From the NCBI RefSeq assembly GCF_001956295.1, contig NZ_MRTD01000016.1:62001-126000 (forward strand): 64,000 nucleotides of DNA, given 5' to 3'. The position numbers and the translations under genes are program-made. Under the pieces are notes generated by a model. That model made no database searches, had not been told where the DNA came from, and saw only the letters and a program-made list of their open reading frames with translations. Of this stretch, positions 51,546-61,231 are shown one piece after another; the first letter of the stretch is position 1; every line of letters starts with the position of its first letter. Source of the DNA: Paenibacillus sp. FSL A5-0031 (GTDB lineage: Bacteria; Bacillota; Bacilli; Paenibacillales; Paenibacillaceae).

Positions 51546-52613
51546 TCATAAGAACGTTTTAACGAGATTAATTGCATTCTCTGCATCCGCTGTGCCCTGC
51601 ACAAGCACTCGTCCATCTGGGAAGAGAATCAGCTGCTCTCCGCTTGTAATCATCGCTTTCACTAAATACCGATTCACGGTGAGCGTGCAGCCAAGCGCTC
51701 TCAAAGCTTGCTCTACCTCTTTTAAATCAATTGGCTTGCCTAACGTCACCTGCACCGTATCCCTACCGCATAATACGGTAGAGCTTATTTGAGTGTCTTC
51801 CGCTCTATCAGCTTCAAAACAACGCTTGTCGTCAGTTGCTCCATCAGGCGTTTGACCACAGAATGGACACTCGTTACTGAATGCCGGAAGCTCCGATTCC
51901 CGCATTCGAAATGACCATAAATCAATGCTCAACCACGTTTTACGCAGCGCCGAATCATTGCCAGTGAGCCATTTTATCGCCTCAGCTGCTTGCATAGATG
52001 CAATCCATTCAACCGCTGGAGCGAGTACGCCCACCGTATCGCAAGTATCTGCCTCCTGTTCCATATCATCTGCTCCGATTAAGCAGCGCAAGCAAGCTGT
52101 CTCTCCAGGAATTAATGTTGCCTGCATGCCCTGCGCCCCAGCCACCCCGCCATAAACAAATGGGATTTGCTGTCTAAAGCATTGGTCGCTGACCAGAAGC
52201 CTTGTCGCTGCATTATCCATCCCATCAAGGACGAGATCGACTCCTCCAGCGAGAAATCCGATGTTCTGTGCATTCACATCCGCTACTGTCGCCATAATGT
52301 TTACACTGCTGTTAATTTGGCGAAGCCGATTGGCAGCGGCCACTGCTTTGGGCATCACAGCTAGCGCGTCCGCCTCGTCAAAAAGCATTTGGCGCTGCAA
52401 GTTGCTCGGCTCAACAAAATCCCTGTCTACCAGCCTAACTTCCCCGACACCGGCTCTTACCATATGCTGCGCAAGCGAAGCGCCTAATGCGCCTACACCG
52501 ACGATAAGCACCGAGGCATCGGCCAGCTTCCGCTGGCCTGCCTCTCCAATGAAAGCAAATCTCGTTTGCCTCGAATAACGATCGGCAAAAGCATCAAGAA
52601 CAGAATCAACCAT
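51546..52613 (-). CDS. thiF: ThiF/MoeB-family adenylyltransferase
   Basis: 355 residues from the ATG at 52613, which overlaps the thiC stop and has GGGAG upstream. VLIVGVGALGASLAQHMVRAG binds ATP; RQMLFDE and ACLRCLIG with CPFCGQ give the zinc cysteines. It adenylates the C terminus of ThiS, preparing sulfur transfer. A C-terminal extension of about 90 residues follows the zinc site. The operon position makes ThiS (fused to ThiE) the likely substrate. A second paralogue is at 63613. Confidence 0.9.
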   Translation of the reverse strand: MVDSVLDAFADRYSRQTRFAFIGEAGQRKLADASVLIVGVGALGASLAQHMVRAGVGEVRLVDRDFVEPSNLQRQMLFDEADALAVMPKAVAAANRLRQINSSVNIMATVADVNAQNIGFLAGGVDLVLDGMDNAATRLLVSDQCFRQQIPFVYGGVAGAQGMQATLIPGETACLRCLIGADDMEQEADTCDTVGVLAPAVEWIASMQAAEAIKWLTGNDSALRKTWLSIDLWSFRMRESELPAFSNECPFCGQTPDGATDDKRCFEADRAEDTQISSTVLCGRDTVQVTLGKPIDLKEVEQALRALGCTLTVNRYLVKAMITSGEQLILFPDGRVLVQGTADAENAINLVKTFL

Positions 52614-54369
52614 AAATCTTGCTCCCTGCCGCCTTGAATGCATCTGATTTTTCCTTCATTCCCGCTTCAATGGCTTCCGTTGTTTCCATATCGTTTTGCG
52701 CGGCATACTCTCTTATATCTTGGGTGATTCGCATGCTGCAAAACTTCGGCCCGCACATGGAGCAGAAATGAGCAGATTTCGCTGCATCAGCCGGAAGCGT
52801 CTCATCGTGATAAGCCATCGCACGCTCTGGATCAAGCGACAGGTGGAATTGATCCCGCCAACGAAACTCGAATCGAGCTTTGGACAATGCATCATCACGC
52901 AGCTTCGCTCCCCGGTGCCCTTTCGCCAAGTCAGCTGCATGAGCTGCGATTTTGTACGTAATAACGCCTTCCTTCACATCCTCCTTATTCGGGAGGCCAA
53001 GGTGCTCCTTCGGTGTTACATAACAAAGCATCGCCGTGCCGAACCATCCAATCATCGCAGCTCCAATTGCTGAAGTAATATGATCATAGCCTGGCGCGAT
53101 ATCGGTCGTTAGCGGTCCTAATGTATAGAAAGGCGCTTCATCGCATACTTCCAGCTGACGATCCATATTTTCTTTAATCAAATGCATAGGCACATGGCCA
53201 GGGCCTTCAATCATGACTTGAACATCATGTTTCCATGCAATCTTCGTTAGCTCACCAAGTGTATCCAGCTCAGCAAACTGAGCAGCGTCATTGGCATCTG
53301 CAATAGAACCGGGTCTCAGGCCGTCACCGAGCGAGAATGATACGTCGTATGCTTTCATAATTTCACAAATGTCTTCAAAATGCGTATATAGGAAATTTTC
53401 CTTATGATGTGCCAGGCACCAAGCTGCCATAATTGATCCGCCTCGCGAGACAATACCCGTAACGCGCTTTGCCGTGAGTGGTATGTAGCGCAGCAGCACA
53501 CCTGCATGAATCGTAAAATAGTCGACGCCCTGCTCGGCTTGTTCAATAAGCGTATCGCGGAATACTTCCCAGCAAAGATCTTCTGCTTTGCCGTTCACTT
53601 TCTCCAGCGCCTGATAAATGGGCACTGTGCCAACTGGAACTGGAGAATTCCGCACGATCCACTCCCTCGTCGTATGGATGTTTTTCCCTGTGGACAAATC
53701 CATAATCGTATCGGCTCCCCAGCGAGTCGCCCAAGTCATCTTCTCCACTTCCTCTTCAATCGAAGAAGCTACAGCAGAGTTGCCGATATTAGCATTGATT
53801 TTAACGTGGAACTGCCGCCCAATAATCATCGGCTCACTTTCAGGATGGTTGATGTTCGTCGGAATAATGGCACGGCCGGCCGCGATCTCGCTGCGTACAA
53901 ATTCTGCACTCATCCCTTCACGAATAGCGATGTATTCCATCTCAGAAGTAATGATCCCTTTGCGAGCGTAATGAAGCTGCGTAACATTTTGCCCTGTTTT
54001 GGCACGAAGCGGTTTCCTCGTTAACCCTGGGAATCGTTCCGCGCCACGCTGCTCTGCTTTTTCAGCCGAAATAAATCCGTTATCCTCCGGTTTGATTTCT
54101 CTGCCCTCATAGGGCTCTACATCACTACGCTCCAAGATCCATTCGCTGCGAATACCGGGCAAACCGCGCCGAACATCTGCCTCATACGTTTCATCGGTAT
54201 AAGGACCGCTTGCATCATAAACTCTTACAGGTTCATTCGGCAGCTCTTCACCATTTCTGCCAGTACTAGCTTCAAGTGCAATTTCTCTCATCGGAACACG
54301 GATGTTTCCCTTTGAGCCCTCGACGTACACCTTGCGGCTGCCCGGAAGCGGAGTAGAAAAAATAGACAT
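52606..54369 (-). CDS. thiC: Phosphomethylpyrimidine synthase
   Basis: 587 residues. The C-terminal cysteine motif that binds the radical SAM iron-sulfur cluster is CSMCGPKFCSM, and IEGPGHVPMHLIKENM and ITTDIAPGYDHI-type segments (LTTDIAPGYDHITSAIG) are family markers. It converts aminoimidazole ribotide to the pyrimidine half of thiamine. First gene of the operon and directly behind the TPP riboswitch. Confidence 0.97.
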   Translation of the reverse strand: MSIFSTPLPGSRKVYVEGSKGNIRVPMREIALEASTGRNGEELPNEPVRVYDASGPYTDETYEADVRRGLPGIRSEWILERSDVEPYEGREIKPEDNGFISAEKAEQRGAERFPGLTRKPLRAKTGQNVTQLHYARKGIITSEMEYIAIREGMSAEFVRSEIAAGRAIIPTNINHPESEPMIIGRQFHVKINANIGNSAVASSIEEEVEKMTWATRWGADTIMDLSTGKNIHTTREWIVRNSPVPVGTVPIYQALEKVNGKAEDLCWEVFRDTLIEQAEQGVDYFTIHAGVLLRYIPLTAKRVTGIVSRGGSIMAAWCLAHHKENFLYTHFEDICEIMKAYDVSFSLGDGLRPGSIADANDAAQFAELDTLGELTKIAWKHDVQVMIEGPGHVPMHLIKENMDRQLEVCDEAPFYTLGPLTTDIAPGYDHITSAIGAAMIGWFGTAMLCYVTPKEHLGLPNKEDVKEGVITYKIAAHAADLAKGHRGAKLRDDALSKARFEFRWRDQFHLSLDPERAMAYHDETLPADAAKSAHFCSMCGPKFCSMRITQDIREYAAQNDMETTEAIEAGMKEKSDAFKAAGSKIYG

Positions 54370-54690
54370 AACAAAAACCTCCTAATGGAATAATAGAATT
54401 CCTCCTGGAGGCATACGCAAGCATATGAGAAAGTTTAAAACACCGCTGCTATACAAGTAGCTAGGCTACTACAAGAGCTGCAATCGCTGGAGCGTGCATG
54501 GCGGCCACAAAGCTTTATCGATTCACTGGCGCCAAACAAAAAAACCGCTCCAGCAAAGGAGCGGTCGAAGAGTGTCGTCATGCGAGTGTTATCTTGCAAG
54601 GGTTTCCCCTAAGCAGATAAAGTCATGCCGCATAAGCTGAGGCTTCAGCAGATTTCGGCAGAGCTTTCACGCGCAAAGCATAAACGCACA
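54370..54690 (-). other. thiC leader between riboswitch aptamer and start codon
   Basis: About 320 bases without a gene. It contains the switch terminator at 54537-54567 and further pairing possibilities, and I see no open frame with a binding site. AGGAGG lies just before thiC. Confidence 0.6.
54537..54567 (-). terminator. TPP-controlled terminator of the thiC leader
   Basis: ACCGCTCC pairs with GGAGCGGT and is followed by TTTTTTT on the minus strand, about 125 bases after the aptamer. This is the likely expression platform: transcription stops when TPP is bound. Confidence 0.8.
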
Positions 54691-54780
54691 ATCCCACTTT
54701 CCTACGCTGGCATAACCCAGATCAGGTTCAAAGGGACCAAAGCGATTCGCTTTATCTCAGCCATTACGGCGCCCCTAGTG
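54691..54780 (-). promoter_or_regulatory. TPP riboswitch aptamer (THI box)
   Basis: On the minus strand the conserved elements are in order: GGGG at the 5' stem, GGCTGAGAT, ACCTGATCTGGGT and the closing AGCGTAGGAAAGTGG. These are the canonical THI-box parts. It senses thiamine pyrophosphate and controls the thi operon. Confidence 0.95.
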
Positions 54781-54794
54781 GATTTCCTTGTTTG

Positions 54795-54824
54795 ACTATA
54801 CCGTTTAGTAAAGAAGGGTGTCAA
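54795..54824 (-). promoter_or_regulatory. Sigma-A promoter of the thiamine operon
   Basis: TTGACA, 18 bases, TATAGT on the minus strand, 15-20 bases ahead of the aptamer. Confidence 0.8.
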
Positions 54825-54860
54825 CCCTCTATTTTCCAAACCGCGGAAAAATACAGCCTG

Positions 54861-56018
54861 CTACAGTCCGCTTTCCTTCAGCAGCCTTACCCATCGATCA
54901 GCGGTGTGACGCCATGTGAATGTCTGCTCCACACGCTCGCGGCTGCGGCGTCCCAGCTTCTGCCTGAGCTGTTTATCGCGAAGCAGCAGATGCAGCTTTT
55001 CTCGCAGCTCTCGCTCGATATGAAGCTGATTGACCAAATAGCCCGTTTCGCCATTACGGATAATTTCTTTCATTCCGCCTGCACGTGTTGCGACTACCGG
55101 AACGCCGCAGGACATCGCCTCAACATTAACGAGCCCAAATGCCTCCCTCTGTCCAGATGGAACGACCGCTACATCAGCAACGAGCATCCAGCTGGGCACT
55201 TCCGAATGCGGCACGTAGGGCACAAAACGAACATGACCCGGACATTTGCGTCCAAGCTGTTCAAGTTTGCGCGCATAAGCCGTTTTGCGATGCGAGCCAT
55301 AAAATGGGCTCCCTACGATGATAACGACGAGCTCCGGGTGGCTTTTGGCAAGCTGCGGCACGATATTGAGAAGATGATGAACGCCCTTAAGCGGAATAAG
55401 CCTCCCCATAAAAAGCACCACTTTTTTACCATTCAATCCTCTCTTTTGCCTTAAACTCTCCCGTTTAGCGGCTCCTTCGGAGGAATATTGTGAAGGGAAC
55501 CTGGCCGTATCTACCCCAGGATAAATGACTCGCAGCTTCGAAGCGACCTCTGGCGCTTTCGACACTACAATTCGCCTTAGAAACTCGCTATTAACGATGA
55601 TTCTATCTGCTGCCTGCAAGCACTTATGCAAGTTTGCAGAAGAAATATAGGAGGGTGAAATGAAGGTGGAGGAATGCAAATAAAGCCAGACTCGTTTGCC
55701 TGGATTCAAACGCTTCATCGTTAGCACAAATTGGGGACGATTCTCAACGTCGATGACGTGAGGAGAAAAACGGTGAACCGCATGTCCTACCTCTTGAATA
55801 TATCGCTGCTTATTGCCCGCTGCAAACCGTTCACAAACAACACCGTTAAATTGTCCTTGACGAGGCAATCGCTTGCTCAGTCTTCCAAAAATACGAGGTT
55901 CCGCGTAAGGCTTAAGCAGCGGGGCAAATTTCTCTACCACTCGCTCAACCGAGCTGCTTCCTGATGATGGAATCGGGAAGGAGCCTGGAGTTACAATTGC
56001 TACTTTTATAGGTGCCAT
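54861..56018 (-). CDS. GT4 glycosyltransferase, CotSA/YtcC-like
   Basis: 385 residues. The N-terminal IVTPGSFPIPSSGSSSVERVV and the donor motif EAFGLVNVEAMSCGVPVVA mark a GT4 enzyme. The overall layout is that of the Bacillus spore coat proteins CotSA and YtcC, and sequences like SSSVERVVEK are shared within that group. A spore coat glycosylation role is likely but not proven. It lies outside the main glycan locus, just upstream of the thi promoter. Confidence 0.83.
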   Translation of the reverse strand: MAPIKVAIVTPGSFPIPSSGSSSVERVVEKFAPLLKPYAEPRIFGRLSKRLPRQGQFNGVVCERFAAGNKQRYIQEVGHAVHRFSPHVIDVENRPQFVLTMKRLNPGKRVWLYLHSSTFISPSYISSANLHKCLQAADRIIVNSEFLRRIVVSKAPEVASKLRVIYPGVDTARFPSQYSSEGAAKRESLRQKRGLNGKKVVLFMGRLIPLKGVHHLLNIVPQLAKSHPELVVIIVGSPFYGSHRKTAYARKLEQLGRKCPGHVRFVPYVPHSEVPSWMLVADVAVVPSGQREAFGLVNVEAMSCGVPVVATRAGGMKEIIRNGETGYLVNQLHIERELREKLHLLLRDKQLRQKLGRRSRERVEQTFTWRHTADRWVRLLKESGL

Positions 56019-56102
56019 CTATTCGTATGCCTCCTGCATGATCTGCTTTTTTTTGCAGTATCATACGTATCTAGCAGCGGCTTTGGCACGGCTTTTCCAA
56101 GG

Positions 56103-57134
56103 CTATAGCTTGAATTTCATTTGGAATAGTCCAGCTCTTCGAGCTGCCATATAGATGATCACGACAAGCGGTCCGATGAATACACCGATAACACCGACGA
56201 GCTTGAAGCCGACATAAAGACTTACAAGCGCTGACAATGAGCCGATCCCTACAGAATCACCGAGAATTTTAGGCTCAACGATGCGGCGGAATACGGTAAT
56301 CACTAGAAATAGAATAATTAGCCCTACCCCAACAAAAACATTGCCCGTCAGCAGCAAATAGCTTCCCCATGGCACAAGTACAGAACCTGTTCCAAGAATC
56401 GGCATAATATCAACAATGATAATAAGCAGCGCGATAGCAAGCGGATATTTGACATTAAGGATGAGCAAACCGATCAACGAAATGATGTAGGTGAGTGCAC
56501 TCAAAATAAACTGCGAACGCAGGAAACCAAAAATCGACTTCTTGAGATTGTTCAGCACATCATTGACCTGGGGCTGCGATTTTTCTTCAAATAACGAAAG
56601 CACCGTTGCCTTCATCGTATTTAGACTGAAGCTCATCATGTATACCGCTACCAAGAAGACGATAAAGAAGATGAACATGCCCGGGATGCTTGAGGCGAAT
56701 GCGATAACGGTGTTCGATAACGTACCCACCATTTTCGTTAATGTACTCGTTAGCTCCATTAGCCACTTCTCTAACGTTTCAATGGCGTCAGGAGGGAAGT
56801 TTTGATATAACGATTGTGCCTGAAACATGAGATCGTCTACCATCCCATTGGCGTTCTCGAAGTATTGGGGCACTTTTTTGAAAAAGGCTATTAATTCGGC
56901 TACCACTTTCACACCAAGCAGCGCGATTAGTCCGATGAGAATAACCGTAAATAGGCTGCTTGATATTGTAGCTGCCACCAGCCGATTCATTCGGAATTTT
57001 TTCATAAACAGCTGATTAAGCGGCTCAAGAAAAATAGCTACAACAAGCGCAAGCAAGAAAGGAGCACCTACCGTAAAAAACAGATAGAGCAACAATAACC
57101 CTAAAGCGATAAATACGATTGTCTTAATAGACAC
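56103..57134 (-). CDS. AI-2E/UPF0118-family membrane transporter (YtvI-like)
   Basis: 343 residues with about eight hydrophobic segments. PFLLALVVAIFLEPLNQLF and the conserved C-terminal GVIGVFIGPLVVIIYMA are family features, as is the LKKSIFGFLRSQF segment before the second half. Members are permeases of varied or unknown substrate; YtvI is a sporulation-linked member in Bacillus. No neighbour gives the substrate. Confidence 0.85.
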   Translation of the reverse strand: MSIKTIVFIALGLLLLYLFFTVGAPFLLALVVAIFLEPLNQLFMKKFRMNRLVAATISSSLFTVILIGLIALLGVKVVAELIAFFKKVPQYFENANGMVDDLMFQAQSLYQNFPPDAIETLEKWLMELTSTLTKMVGTLSNTVIAFASSIPGMFIFFIVFLVAVYMMSFSLNTMKATVLSLFEEKSQPQVNDVLNNLKKSIFGFLRSQFILSALTYIISLIGLLILNVKYPLAIALLIIIVDIMPILGTGSVLVPWGSYLLLTGNVFVGVGLIILFLVITVFRRIVEPKILGDSVGIGSLSALVSLYVGFKLVGVIGVFIGPLVVIIYMAARRAGLFQMKFKL

Positions 57135-57198
57135 AGCTTCTCCTCCTCTCTATTCTTTTATATGCACTTTACGCCACTCTTAAACCAGCTCTTTCATA

Positions 57199-58338
57199 CT
57201 AATCCAGCACTGCGCTGCGCTCATGGAAATTAACATCTTTATAGTACATATCCTTAACAAGGAGGTTAGGTCCGCAGCATGAAGCGACCGGGCAGTGACA
57301 ATTCACACTTTGCGCAAGGGAATGGTCCAGCCATTTATCAAATAAATCCTCCAATTTGGACGAACCGATGTTGCCAAAAGCGGGCACGTCAGAAAAGTCA
57401 GTAACAAATACATCACCTGTAAACAAGTTTACGTTCAGCCGATTGCGGCCGTCAGGATCGTTGCGTACCGTCACATTTGGCTCATTCGCTAATCTTCGCA
57501 GCAGCTCACGTTCTGATTTGCTGTCGCTGCATGGATAAAAGGGAAGTGTGCCAAACAGCATCCAAACGGATTGGTCGCGCGCTTTCAACAAGCGTTCAAT
57601 TGCTTCCAACATTTGCTCACGTGAGAGAACCGGTAAATCCTTCGCAAAAGAGCTAGGATACATCGGATGCACCTCATGCCTCTGACATCCCATATCCACG
57701 ATCAGCTGATGAATCTCATCAATTTTGTTATACGTTTTGTAATTGATCATAGACTCCGCAGAAACGAGTACACCTGTCTCGCTAAGGCGACGCGTGTTTT
57801 CGATCATTCGTTCATAAAGCTTGGTCGCAGCTTCGAGCGATACATGGTGGTTGGCTTTCGCAAATCCAATTTGGTGAAAATCTTCCGGAGACGTGTAGTT
57901 AAACGAAATGTGCATGACATCTAGATAAGGAGCTAGCTGCTCATAACGGCTGTAAGGCAGCGTCACGTTCGAATTGATTTGGGAGCGAATGCCGCGGCTG
58001 CGGGCGTATTGAAGCAACGGCACCATGTAATCACGAACCGTTCGGTCGGAGAAGGATGGCTCCCCGCCTGTAATGCTTATCGTTTCGAGATGCTCCACTT
58101 CATCCAGTCGGTCCAGCATCTGCTTAAGCGGAAGCTTGGCGGGTTCTGTCATTACTAGTGTATCTCCAACCGCGCAATGCTCGCATCGCATATTGCATAG
58201 GTTGGAAACGGTCATTTCGACGCTTGTTAAGCGATGTCTTCCATATTGCTGCAACGAACGAATGGGATCCCACGGATCATTCGTTGGCGAAAGTGTGGAT
58301 AACGGTGTTCTTGATTGTTGAAATTGTATTGTGTTCAT
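57199..58338 (-). CDS. yfkAB: Radical SAM/CxCxxxxC-motif protein (YfkAB-like)
   Basis: 379 residues. CNMRCEHC binds the SAM-coordinating iron-sulfur cluster, ITGGEPSFSDR is the usual SAM-binding loop, and near the C terminus CHCPVASC gives the CxCxxxxC motif that names the family, perhaps for an auxiliary cluster. The gene corresponds to the fused yfkA-yfkB of Bacillus. Substrate unknown. It stands alone. Confidence 0.88.
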   Translation of the reverse strand: MNTIQFQQSRTPLSTLSPTNDPWDPIRSLQQYGRHRLTSVEMTVSNLCNMRCEHCAVGDTLVMTEPAKLPLKQMLDRLDEVEHLETISITGGEPSFSDRTVRDYMVPLLQYARSRGIRSQINSNVTLPYSRYEQLAPYLDVMHISFNYTSPEDFHQIGFAKANHHVSLEAATKLYERMIENTRRLSETGVLVSAESMINYKTYNKIDEIHQLIVDMGCQRHEVHPMYPSSFAKDLPVLSREQMLEAIERLLKARDQSVWMLFGTLPFYPCSDSKSERELLRRLANEPNVTVRNDPDGRNRLNVNLFTGDVFVTDFSDVPAFGNIGSSKLEDLFDKWLDHSLAQSVNCHCPVASCCGPNLLVKDMYYKDVNFHERSAVLD

Positions 58339-58429
58339 TTTTTCTTCAGCACCTGACTTATTTTCTGGAATGAATCATTCTTTAGTTATTGTAATGCGCG
58401 ACTGCAAAGGAAGCAAATAAAACGGCAAA

Positions 58430-58463
58430 AAAAGAAGCAAAAAGGAGCCTAGGCGGCTCCCAA
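58430..58463 (-). terminator. Terminator behind the HD-GYP gene
   Basis: GGGAGCCGCCTAGGCTCC followed by TTTTTGCTTC on the minus strand; a short GC-rich stem with a T tract. Confidence 0.8.
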
Positions 58464-58474
58464 TCTGTCTTTCG

Positions 58475-59593
58475 TTAAATGCCTGAGGCAAACTGTACTT
58501 CGCTCGCGTCATCGTTCACGCTGACGATCATCATCGTGAGCTGCTTCGACAAATCGATCTCGTAAGGCGATTTCAGTTCCTCGCCCGCTTCATTATATAG
58601 AATGCGAATAATAGGTCGATGCGGGTAAGAATGATTAAGATCTGCTACGATACCCGACTCTCCTGTTTGCAGCTTTACTGTTATTCCTATTGGGTAAATA
58701 GCAACCTTATCACGGAAAAGCTGCAGCATACGCTGCTCGTATAACGTTCCCGTACCGGCATACAGCCGCTCAATCGCGTGATGCGGAAGCATTGGAGCAC
58801 TATAGACGCGATTTGTTGTCATAGCGTCGTACGAATCGACCAACCCGATCCACTTCGCATAATCATGAATTTCATTGCCTTTGATTCCGCGCGGATACCC
58901 GCTTCCGTCAATTCGCTCATGATGCTGGAATGCACAGTGGGCAACAAGCAGCGGCAGGTTAGGCTCATCCTTGAGCAGCTCGTAACCGATTCTCGCATGC
59001 TGCTTCATCGCTTCGAATTCTTCTTTGGAGAGGGAGCCTGGTTTTCTTAACACATCGATCGCAATCTGCGTCTTGCCGATATCGTGAAGAAGAGCACCCA
59101 TGCCAAGCGTCGTAAGCTCATCCTTGGAATAGCCGTTCGACATACCGAGCAGGGTCGTATAAACGCAGACGTTTAAGGAATGCTGGAACAAATAATGATC
59201 AACGGAGCTCATGTCCATTAACATGATCATGGCATCCTTATGACCGGAGAGGTCATCGATAATCATATTCATCATATTTTTAAATGGCTGTGCAATATAG
59301 GGGTAGGTTACACCTTTTTTGCGTTTAGGACGATCCATCATCTCGCGGAAATTCGTTCGAATTTCCTTCAGCGCGATTTGCATCGTTTCCTCTCTAATTA
59401 AAGAAGGCAGCACAATATCATCCGTCTTCGGATCTGTTATATAAACATATTGAATTCCGCATTGATCCAAGCGGGATATAAGTCTCTCTGTCAGTTCCAT
59501 ATTTTCGCCAAGAAGAACGATACCCTCTTGAGAAAATATTTTTTTGGCCAGCTTCATACCCGGCCTGCATTTCGCTATTGGCAACAACCGCAT
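58475..59593 (-). CDS. HD-GYP domain protein, probable cyclic di-GMP phosphodiesterase
   Basis: 372 residues. An N-terminal DUF3391-like part precedes the HD-GYP domain with GALLHDIGKTQ, FQHHERIDGSGYPRGI (HHERIDGSGYP is the GYP motif) and MTTNRVY. All metal ligands of the family seem present, so it should hydrolyse cyclic di-GMP. The start has GGGGAAGGATCGAG upstream. It opposes the GGDEF protein at the other end of the window in the same signalling system. Confidence 0.9.
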   Translation of the reverse strand: MRLLPIAKCRPGMKLAKKIFSQEGIVLLGENMELTERLISRLDQCGIQYVYITDPKTDDIVLPSLIREETMQIALKEIRTNFREMMDRPKRKKGVTYPYIAQPFKNMMNMIIDDLSGHKDAMIMLMDMSSVDHYLFQHSLNVCVYTTLLGMSNGYSKDELTTLGMGALLHDIGKTQIAIDVLRKPGSLSKEEFEAMKQHARIGYELLKDEPNLPLLVAHCAFQHHERIDGSGYPRGIKGNEIHDYAKWIGLVDSYDAMTTNRVYSAPMLPHHAIERLYAGTGTLYEQRMLQLFRDKVAIYPIGITVKLQTGESGIVADLNHSYPHRPIIRILYNEAGEELKSPYEIDLSKQLTMMIVSVNDDASEVQFASGI

Positions 59594-59740
59594 TTTCTCG
59601 ATCCTTCCCCATTAAAAGTCGGCTAACTATTACATCGGAAAAAATCGTTCGTAATGTTAATGTACGGGATATACGGGAAAATCGCAACCATTTTATACTA
59701 TTTTTTCGACATGAATTGTCGATATTTTTCATATTCTTTG

Positions 59741-61189
59741 TCAAATCGAGGCATTTTCCCATCTAAGCTGACAACATTCCGCCAATTCAGACGAATTTTG
59801 CAGCTGCGCTTCGATCACGTCTCGAATGAATTCAGGCAAATAATAGTTCACTTGCACCGCGTTAGCGAGCGACTCGTAACCCGCCTTGAAACTGAACATA
59901 TCGATCGTTCCCAGCTTATACAGTCGTTCATCATCCAGCGTTTCTCCATTGACCGTTACCTGAATGAGTTTATCCATCGGCATTCTGTTCGAATCATAGG
60001 TAACGGACAAACCATCTATGGCAAGCGTTCCAAGCACTTCACCGCGAAAGCCGTATCCCTTGATCGGCTTATGAATAAATTCGGGCAGCAGCGCTTGCTC
60101 CAGCGCTGTCCTTATATCCGTGCCTGCGATGAGCATGAGGCACGGATTAATCGGCGACGGACAGAGGGCATGCAATTCGCCCGCTGTCACGTCCCCTTGC
60201 GCGAGGCCGCCGAGCAGCTGTCCAGCGTTGACGATGCCGATCTCGGCATCGGTCCAGCGGCGCAAGCCAGCGGCCAGCAGGTTGCCGAGCGGTGATTCCC
60301 GCTCGGCTCTGGCGGGCAGCGGCGCTGAAAGCCGGGCGATAACCCGGCTTAGGCGCTGCTGTCCCGCCTTTAGGTAGCTGCCGATGATGGCGGCAGCTTC
60401 GGGATGCTCTGCCATTGCGGCCGTAGGAACGCAGGTTGCGCGGTACATTGGGCGCGAGGAAACGGCGTCCATTCCGATTTCTACTCGCCCAATATACTCG
60501 CCGAATTTCCCGGCTGCACAAATCGTCGTATCACCGATAACAATCGGCTCTTCCAATAAATGATGGGTATGTGCTCCCAAAATAAGATCGATGCCCTCAA
60601 GCTTCTCCGCCATTTGCTTATCGAAGGTAATCCCAATATGGGACATCACTACCAGCACATCTACCTTATCTCTCAGCTTTGCCGCCTGTTCTTGCACCGC
60701 CGCGAATGGATCGGATACCTGCCAGCCTAGCAAGGAATAAAAGTCAGAAAAGGCCGCTGTGACGCCTATGATACCGATTCGAAGTTCATTTTTATCAATG
60801 ATAATACTTGGCAGCAGCCAATCAGGCTGCTCACCTGTATCAGCCTCATGCATATTGGCACAAACGACAGCAAACTGAGCGCGATTGGTATACGCCTCCG
60901 AAATCGTCTGAGAAGAATAAGTAAGTCCTTCATTATTGCCAAGTGTTATTACTTCATAACCAGCTTGATTTAAAAGTTCTACATTAACAATCCCATCGCT
61001 GCCTTCGGTCTCCACTCGCATGCGATCCATATGGTCTCCGCAGTCTACCGCAAGCACTCGCTCATTGCCCCAGCTTCGTCTTTCCTCTGCGATAAATGAA
61101 GCGATCTTGGCGGCATGCTCCAAACGACTATGTATATCATTGCTATGAAGAAGCACTACCCGTGTACGAAAACTGTCCGTCAAATTCAT
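59741..61189 (-). CDS. yunD: Cytoplasmic 5'-nucleotidase-family metallophosphatase (YunD-like)
   Basis: 482 residues from the ATG at 61189 (AAGGAGG upstream). The calcineurin-like part has LLHSNDIHSRLEH, VDCGDHMDRM, LGNNEGL, VMSHIGI and GAHTHH; the C-terminal part is the 5'-nucleotidase domain (NLLAAGLRRWTDAEIGIVNAGQL, core IGIVNAGQL). It lacks a signal peptide, which separates YunD from the secreted UshA group. It probably cleaves nucleotides or related phosphate esters in the cytoplasm. Confidence 0.85.
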   Translation of the reverse strand: MNLTDSFRTRVVLLHSNDIHSRLEHAAKIASFIAEERRSWGNERVLAVDCGDHMDRMRVETEGSDGIVNVELLNQAGYEVITLGNNEGLTYSSQTISEAYTNRAQFAVVCANMHEADTGEQPDWLLPSIIIDKNELRIGIIGVTAAFSDFYSLLGWQVSDPFAAVQEQAAKLRDKVDVLVVMSHIGITFDKQMAEKLEGIDLILGAHTHHLLEEPIVIGDTTICAAGKFGEYIGRVEIGMDAVSSRPMYRATCVPTAAMAEHPEAAAIIGSYLKAGQQRLSRVIARLSAPLPARAERESPLGNLLAAGLRRWTDAEIGIVNAGQLLGGLAQGDVTAGELHALCPSPINPCLMLIAGTDIRTALEQALLPEFIHKPIKGYGFRGEVLGTLAIDGLSVTYDSNRMPMDKLIQVTVNGETLDDERLYKLGTIDMFSFKAGYESLANAVQVNYYLPEFIRDVIEAQLQNSSELAECCQLRWENASI

Positions 61190-61231
61190 GCACGCCTCCT
61201 TAATGCCTGTACTCAGCGACACAAAACCAGT

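Noticed and set aside
54792..55454. 220-codon plus-strand frame
   Set aside because: Antisense to the CotSA-like gene and the thi promoter; no binding site or family.
59418..59762. 114-codon minus-strand frame upstream of the HD-GYP gene
   Set aside because: Most of it overlaps the HD-GYP gene in another frame; the rest is AT-rich promoter sequence.
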